64,000 nucleotides of DNA from Thermococcus sp. JdF3 (GTDB lineage Archaea; Methanobacteriota_B; Thermococci; Thermococcales; Thermococcaceae), in NCBI RefSeq assembly GCF_012027495.1, contig NZ_SNUK01000002.1, forward strand, positions 62,001 to 126,000, written 5' to 3'. Below the pieces are notes generated by a model. The model had not been told where the DNA came from. It worked only from the letters and a program-made list of their open reading frames with translations, and ran no database searches. Shown here piece by piece: positions 60,422-64,000 of this stretch. The position numbers and the translations under genes are program-made. Numbering within the stretch: the first letter of the stretch is position 1; every line of letters starts with the position of its first letter.

Positions 60422-61210
60422 ATGGGAAATGTGCTTGCAAAAGTTAGTGAGAAGGATGTCACCTCAGCAATAGTGGAAACATTTTACGGGATGCTCAGGA
60501 GTTACACCGAATCGGACGTTATAATCGTTGGGGCAGGACCCAGCGGCCTGATGGCTGCAAGGGAAATTGCAAAAGCGGGCAAGAAAGTTTTGGTTATAGA
60601 ACGGAACAACTATCTTGGGGGAGGGTTCTGGATAGGCGGATTTCTGATGAATACAATAACCGTCAGGGCCCCCTCACAGGAAGTGTTAGAAGAGCTCGAG
60701 GTCCCGTATAGGAAATACACAGAAGGCCTCTACGTTGCAGATGGTCCTCATGCATGTTCAAAGCTCATTGGAGCAGCATGTGACGCGGGAGTGAAGTTCC
60801 TCAACATGACGAGCTTTGATGATGTCGTTATAAGAGATAGAAGAGTTGCAGGTGTTGTGGTTAACTGGACTCCAGTTCAAGCTTTGCCAAGGCAGATAAC
60901 CTGTGTCGACCCAATAGCTCTTGAGTCAAAGATTGTAATAGACGCTACCGGACACGATGCCTTTGTTGCCAAGAAGCTCGAAGAAAAAGGGCTCATAAAG
61001 ACGAGGGGACATGGCTCAATGTGGGTTGAGGAGAGCGAAGACGCGGTTATAAATCACACAAGTGAGGTTTATCCAGGACTTATAGTTACGGGAATGGCAG
61101 TTTCTACTGTCTTTGGCCTTCCAAGAATGGGACCAACCTTTGGGGGAATGCTCTTAAGCGGAAAGAGAGCCGCTGAAGTGGCTTTAGAGAAGCTTAGAGA
61201 ACTGGAGTGA
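60422..61210 (+). CDS. thi4: Thi4-type thiazole synthase
   Basis: A 262-residue FAD/NAD-binding protein of the Thi4 family, which makes the thiamin thiazole precursor. The nucleotide motif [15 protein letters not shown] (36-50), [22 protein letters not shown] and the C-terminal [10 protein letters not shown] are conserved. Residue C161 ([11 protein letters not shown]) sits where yeast Thi4 has its sulfur-donating Cys and methanogens a His, as I recall. This would make it a suicidal single-turnover enzyme. TGTTTAAAAC (~60381) is the TATA box; GGTGATAAC precedes the ATG. Confidence 0.92.
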   Translation: MGNVLAKVSEKDVTSAIVETFYGMLRSYTESDVIIVGAGPSGLMAAREIAKAGKKVLVIERNNYLGGGFWIGGFLMNTITVRAPSQEVLEELEVPYRKYTEGLYVADGPHACSKLIGAACDAGVKFLNMTSFDDVVIRDRRVAGVVVNWTPVQALPRQITCVDPIALESKIVIDATGHDAFVAKKLEEKGLIKTRGHGSMWVEESEDAVINHTSEVYPGLIVTGMAVSTVFGLPRMGPTFGGMLLSGKRAAEVALEKLRELE

Positions 61211-61215
61211 TCCCA

Positions 61216-61869
61216 ATGAAGATTTACATTGAAAATTCCCTTTGGGACTCCTTTTCATTTTTTGAGGAGATTAGGAAGCTCTTCAAATTCCCCGTGGAGT
61301 TTAGCCCCTATGTATTTAAAGACCCCTATTTTCTGGCCTACATAAAAGTGAGGAACCCAAATAAGAGGGAGTTTTACGAGCCCTTTCCGATTGAAGTCGA
61401 GAATGAAAAGAAGGGTCTCATAAAAGGGGTTATTTACGATGGGGTAGAACTGCTAAAATATTTCTCCCGAGACGTTGATACCCCTGAGCCGACAGTTTTG
61501 ATAACTAAAAGGCTTATAGCAACATTTGGAGAAGATGGGCGGTATCACCTCAGAATGATTGTAATGGGTCCTGCAGCGATAATTTCGCTTAAGGGAATAC
61601 TCTATGCCCCAGCAAAGTCTCCCCAATATTATATAATGCATTCATTTGGATTTGAGGAGAAAATTGATGTAGATGTTGGCAAAGTGTTGAAAATGCTCCT
61701 TCTTCAGTTCTATGCCTATTTTAAGCATGAAGAGATCTTTTGCGAGAGCGAGGAATGCATGCTCCATAATTGCCACACAATGGAGGAGATAAAGAGAGTG
61801 AAAGGGCTGTGTGGGAGGCATGGGAAGATGTTTGGAGATAGCGTAAATTTGAGAGGACTATCATTTTAA
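61216..61869 (+). CDS. Unknown protein with C-terminal Cys/His cluster, next to thi4
   Basis: A 217-residue soluble protein. The C-terminal part is a likely metal site: CESEECMLHNC (~176-186) then CGRHG (~203-207). A possible relation to putative metallopeptidases such as DUF6775 is only a guess. It starts 5 bp after thi4 (GGAGTGATC before ATG 61216), so both form an operon. AT-rich like thi4. A link to thiamin synthesis is suggested by position alone. Confidence 0.6.
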   Translation: MKIYIENSLWDSFSFFEEIRKLFKFPVEFSPYVFKDPYFLAYIKVRNPNKREFYEPFPIEVENEKKGLIKGVIYDGVELLKYFSRDVDTPEPTVLITKRLIATFGEDGRYHLRMIVMGPAAIISLKGILYAPAKSPQYYIMHSFGFEEKIDVDVGKVLKMLLLQFYAYFKHEEIFCESEECMLHNCHTMEEIKRVKGLCGRHGKMFGDSVNLRGLSF

Positions 61870-61922
61870 AGAAGAAAAATTTTGGGATGCAACATGATTG
61901 GGAGCACAAGTGGCTACATTAC

Positions 61923-62327
61923 ATTTTTCTTTTGAAAGCCTCGCCGTCCGCGGTGGGATGCAATAAATATCCAAGTGCGTTGGAATGCCGAAACCCTTTT
62001 AAACTCTTGCAAGTAACACGGCCTCGAAGAGGCCACCTAAGAACAACCCAATGAGACGAGGGGTTTACGTTACCACTCCGTCTTGGAGTGGTTGACGCCG
62101 TAAGGCGTCCTTTTAGAACCGCCATCAAGCGGTTCAAACCCGTCGGGTGGCCTCTTGGCAATAACCCCAATCAGGTCTTGCCGGTAGGGGTAACGGGCCC
62201 GAGACCGGGCCTGCGGGCTGAACCGAAACCGGTGACGGGAGTAGGTGATGGGCCCGCAAACCTCTCCGTCAATGGAGAGGGGTTAATTCGCTGGAACCCT
62301 CGCCCCTCACGGCAGGGAGGAGGTCAG
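61923..62327 (+). mobile_element. 405-bp tnpB-less IS derivative with tandem hairpins
   Basis: The left end begins ATTTTTCTTTTG directly after TTAC (61919-61922) and resembles the left end of the element at 48720 (AAGCCTCG, GGGATGCAATAAA). The right end matches its last ~60 bp and stops at GGTCAG (62327). Between them there is no tnpB frame. The inside holds perfect hairpins at 62020-62034 (GGCCTC/GAGGCC), 62072-62092 (ACCACTCC/GGAGTGGT), 62094-62109 (GACGCC/GGCGTC), 62116-62135 (GAACCGC/GCGGTTC) and 62261-62280 (CCTCTCC/GGAGAGG). A MITE-like element, mobilisable in trans. Confidence 0.8.
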
Positions 62328-62418
62328 TCGTTGTGATTTATCCTGTGTTGTAGTCGTTCACAAAATGATTTAATACCCCTCAAGAATAGTAAGTGGTAGA
62401 AGTAACGGGTGAGTAACA

Positions 62419-62862
62419 ATGGCAATGGGCTCGCTGGTGTCCCTTTTAATAGTGCTAACACCTATTCTAGGGATAGTGGCATTTGTGACCGTAATGATAA
62501 AACGCTATTTGGACGAGTATGTACCGCTGAGAGTCACGGTGAGGCACAAACAGGGCAGGACAGAGCTGATTATACAGACAAAGAGGAAAACCGAGCGTAT
62601 TGATGTCGCCAGCTTCGTCCCCAAAGCGCACCGGGAGGTGCTCAACCAGAGGATAGATGGACTTGGGTTCCGCGGATACAGGTTGGGGTATTACACCGGT
62701 GGCTATGGCGAGGTCGTCTCGTATGCAATATCCGACTCGGGCATACTGATAAAGGACATGGGAGGAAAGAGATTCTATCTGGCCATTAACAACATCCAGG
62801 AGGTTATGGATGCCCTGCTGGATGGTACTGTAACTGAAAGGGTCATAGAGGTGAGGAAATAA
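62419..62862 (+). CDS. Single-span membrane protein of ABC cluster
   Basis: A 147-residue protein. An N-terminal helix (SLVSLLIVLTPILGIVAFV) anchors a ~120-residue mixed cytosolic or outer domain with HRKQ-type basic residues (RHKQGRTELIIQTKRKTE). GGGTGAGTAACA precedes the ATG, and its stop overlaps the permease ATG by one base (TAATG). Likely an accessory subunit of the following permeases; family not recognised. Confidence 0.6.
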   Translation: MAMGSLVSLLIVLTPILGIVAFVTVMIKRYLDEYVPLRVTVRHKQGRTELIIQTKRKTERIDVASFVPKAHREVLNQRIDGLGFRGYRLGYYTGGYGEVVSYAISDSGILIKDMGGKRFYLAINNIQEVMDALLDGTVTERVIEVRK

Positions 62863-63545
62863 TGTCCGCAATGAACCGCGCAGTGACACCGGCTCAAATC
62901 CTCGAAGAGCTCAGGTATACCGCAATGCACATTGGGATAAACATTCTTTTGATACCCTTTATGGCGGCCGTTCTTTACTGGATGGCGAGCCTGAATCCCC
63001 TATCAGGTGATGAAGTCGTTGGAAGCCTGAGCATTTCCCTCCCCATACTGGTTTCTCTCTTCTTCAGTGGCACAGTTTCCAGGGAGAGGCTCCTCGGCAT
63101 CCATGAGATGCTCCTCACTCTTCCGCTTGATCCGGTTCAGCTCGTCTTCGTTAGAACTCTCGGAGGTTTTATCATAGGAATTACGGGGATAACCTTGGGA
63201 AGTGCTGCAGGGTGGGCACTCGCCGAACACCTTGGCAATCCCCTTTCTCCGGCAAATATATTCAGTGGAGTTTTAATCTCGGCCCCTCTCCTCTTCAGCT
63301 TCACCTTTCTGGTAATCCTGATAACATTCCTGTTCCACTCGACACGTCTCGACGTCGCAAAGGGAGTCATTGCCTTTGTGGCGTTCTTTGCACCCCTCTA
63401 CATCCCCAAGTATCTGGGAGCGGGACTCTCAATACCGATGGCATTCGCTATTTCCCTGCTTCTCTCCACAGGAGCCATCGCCCTCTCCTTTTTAATGATA
63501 AAATCTCTTGGCATGCGGCTTGGGGAGGAAATGGTGCTCATCTGA
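62862..63545 (+). CDS. ABC-2 type permease-like protein
   Basis: A 227-residue, six-helix membrane protein. A cytosolic segment after helix 2 (SRERLLGIHEMLLTLPLDPV) looks like the coupling element of ABC-2 permeases: a short regulatory stretch followed by TLPLxP. Helices continue to the C-terminus. It overlaps the upstream gene by one base. The ATPase is not in view and probably lies beyond the window's right edge. Confidence 0.78.
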   Translation: MSAMNRAVTPAQILEELRYTAMHIGINILLIPFMAAVLYWMASLNPLSGDEVVGSLSISLPILVSLFFSGTVSRERLLGIHEMLLTLPLDPVQLVFVRTLGGFIIGITGITLGSAAGWALAEHLGNPLSPANIFSGVLISAPLLFSFTFLVILITFLFHSTRLDVAKGVIAFVAFFAPLYIPKYLGAGLSIPMAFAISLLLSTGAIALSFLMIKSLGMRLGEEMVLI

Positions 63546-63650
63546 GGTGACGAAAAATATAAATATCTCTCGTGACCATTTGGCATGGTAACTATGTGGG
63601 TAGATATATTCCACAATCAACTTACTTCAAAGATGGTTGAAGGTGAGAAA

Positions 63651-64000
63651 ATGAGCTATGGACCGCTTATATCAACATTGCTGGAAGAGACTAAGTATAC
63701 CATAAAGGAACTGGGACTCCTCGGATTGAATGCCTTAGCAAACGTGATTATAATTTATACTGTAATCCTTCTGCTTAATCCAGGACTTGAGAGTGGATTG
63801 ATCCTTGGAATGCTGGCCGTAGCATTCTCCATTTCCGTCGGCATCATCGTGACCTCACCCGTATCCTGGGCCAAGACATTGGGCATGTTGGAGATACTGC
63901 TATCCGTTTCTCTATCTCCTCAGAGACTTCTCATATTAAAGGCTACAAGTGCCGCCTTGTACGGGTTTATCCTCATCGGCGGCGGGCTTGTGATTGGGAA
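63651..64000 (+). CDS. Second ABC-2-like permease, truncated by window edge
   Basis: The frame from ATG 63651 stays open to the window end (about 116 codons). The start of the product, ETKYTIKELGLLGLNALANV (14-33), parallels that of the preceding permease (ELRYTAMHIGINIL), and the coupling-type segment TLGMLEILLSVSLSPQRLL is present. GGTGAGAAA precedes the ATG. AAATATAAATATC (63555-63567) is a TATA box. A paralogue of its neighbour, probably forming a transporter with it. Confidence 0.72.
   Translation, partial: MSYGPLISTLLEETKYTIKELGLLGLNALANVIIIYTVILLLNPGLESGLILGMLAVAFSISVGIIVTSPVSWAKTLGMLEILLSVSLSPQRLLILKATSAALYGFILIGGGLVIG

Noticed and set aside
62088-62336. An 82-codon frame in the short IS derivative
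   Set aside because: It reads through hairpins and the IS right end and has no ribosome binding site. A decayed TnpB tail cannot be wholly excluded, but no RuvC motif is present.

Overview
The window is high-GC archaeal DNA, most likely from a Thermococcus species (order Thermococcales). It carries archaeal replication and transcription genes (PCNA, GINS, transcription factor S), a DacZ-type diadenylate cyclase, archaemetzincin and two TldD/TldE pairs. Promoters show BRE/TATA boxes, ribosome binding sites are of the GGTG or GAGGTGAT type, and the CRISPR repeat is of the Thermococcales kind. Genes are packed, often with 1-4 nt overlaps.

Layout. 1-231: tail of a TnpB-only insertion sequence. 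252-899: membrane protein. 917-2548: a CRISPR array with 25 repeats and no cas genes in view, transcribed on the minus strand from a promoter near 2600. 3022-9421: DacZ, UbiX, an Lrp-like regulator, a CYTH protein, an OBG-type GTPase, a decayed metallo-beta-lactamase gene, an Asp/Glu racemase-family protein and a divergent oleate hydratase. 10918-13621 and 24908-27659: two separate TldD/TldE operons. 13694-15883: pyruvate kinase and archaemetzincin. 15956-20508: a fluoride-response region, with a fluoride riboswitch leading a four-gene operon of unknown function, a CPA1-like antiporter lacking a key Asp, and then crcB plus DUF190. 20717-35103: CoaBC, MscS, MazG-like, an ATPase, two MFS transporters, PAP2, ASCH, HAD and sirtuin genes. 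35252-43118: amino acid permease, SHMT, a TFS-PCNA-GINS cluster, a molybdopterin oxidoreductase and a peroxiredoxin. 43751-48428: an ABC-2 exporter with a likely regulator, and a lipoprotein peptidase. 48634-50693: a nitroreductase gene split by a complete TnpB-only IS. 50694-55412: a copper island (thioredoxin-like, CopA, CopR, CcdA-like, Met-rich protein). 55557-59292: a dead methyltransferase gene and a transsulfuration operon (CBS, gamma-lyase, methyltransferase). 59289-61869: a more AT-rich stretch with Thi4. 61923-62327: a short IS derivative full of hairpins. 62419-64000: an ABC permease cluster running off the window.

Most notable signals. (i) The fluoride riboswitch precedes a terpenoid-cyclase-like toroid protein, a Cys/His protein and two small coiled-coil proteins rather than crcB itself, which suggests an uncharacterised fluoride-responsive module. 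(ii) Three copies of one IS family lie in the window; the two visible left ends both sit directly after TTAC, one copy splits a nitroreductase without target duplication, and one is a 405-bp derivative that has lost tnpB but kept both ends and RNA-like hairpins. (iii) Several genes are visibly broken: MBL-fold, nitroreductase, methyltransferase and an antitoxin-like small gene. All functions are inferred by reading the sequence; no database search was run.
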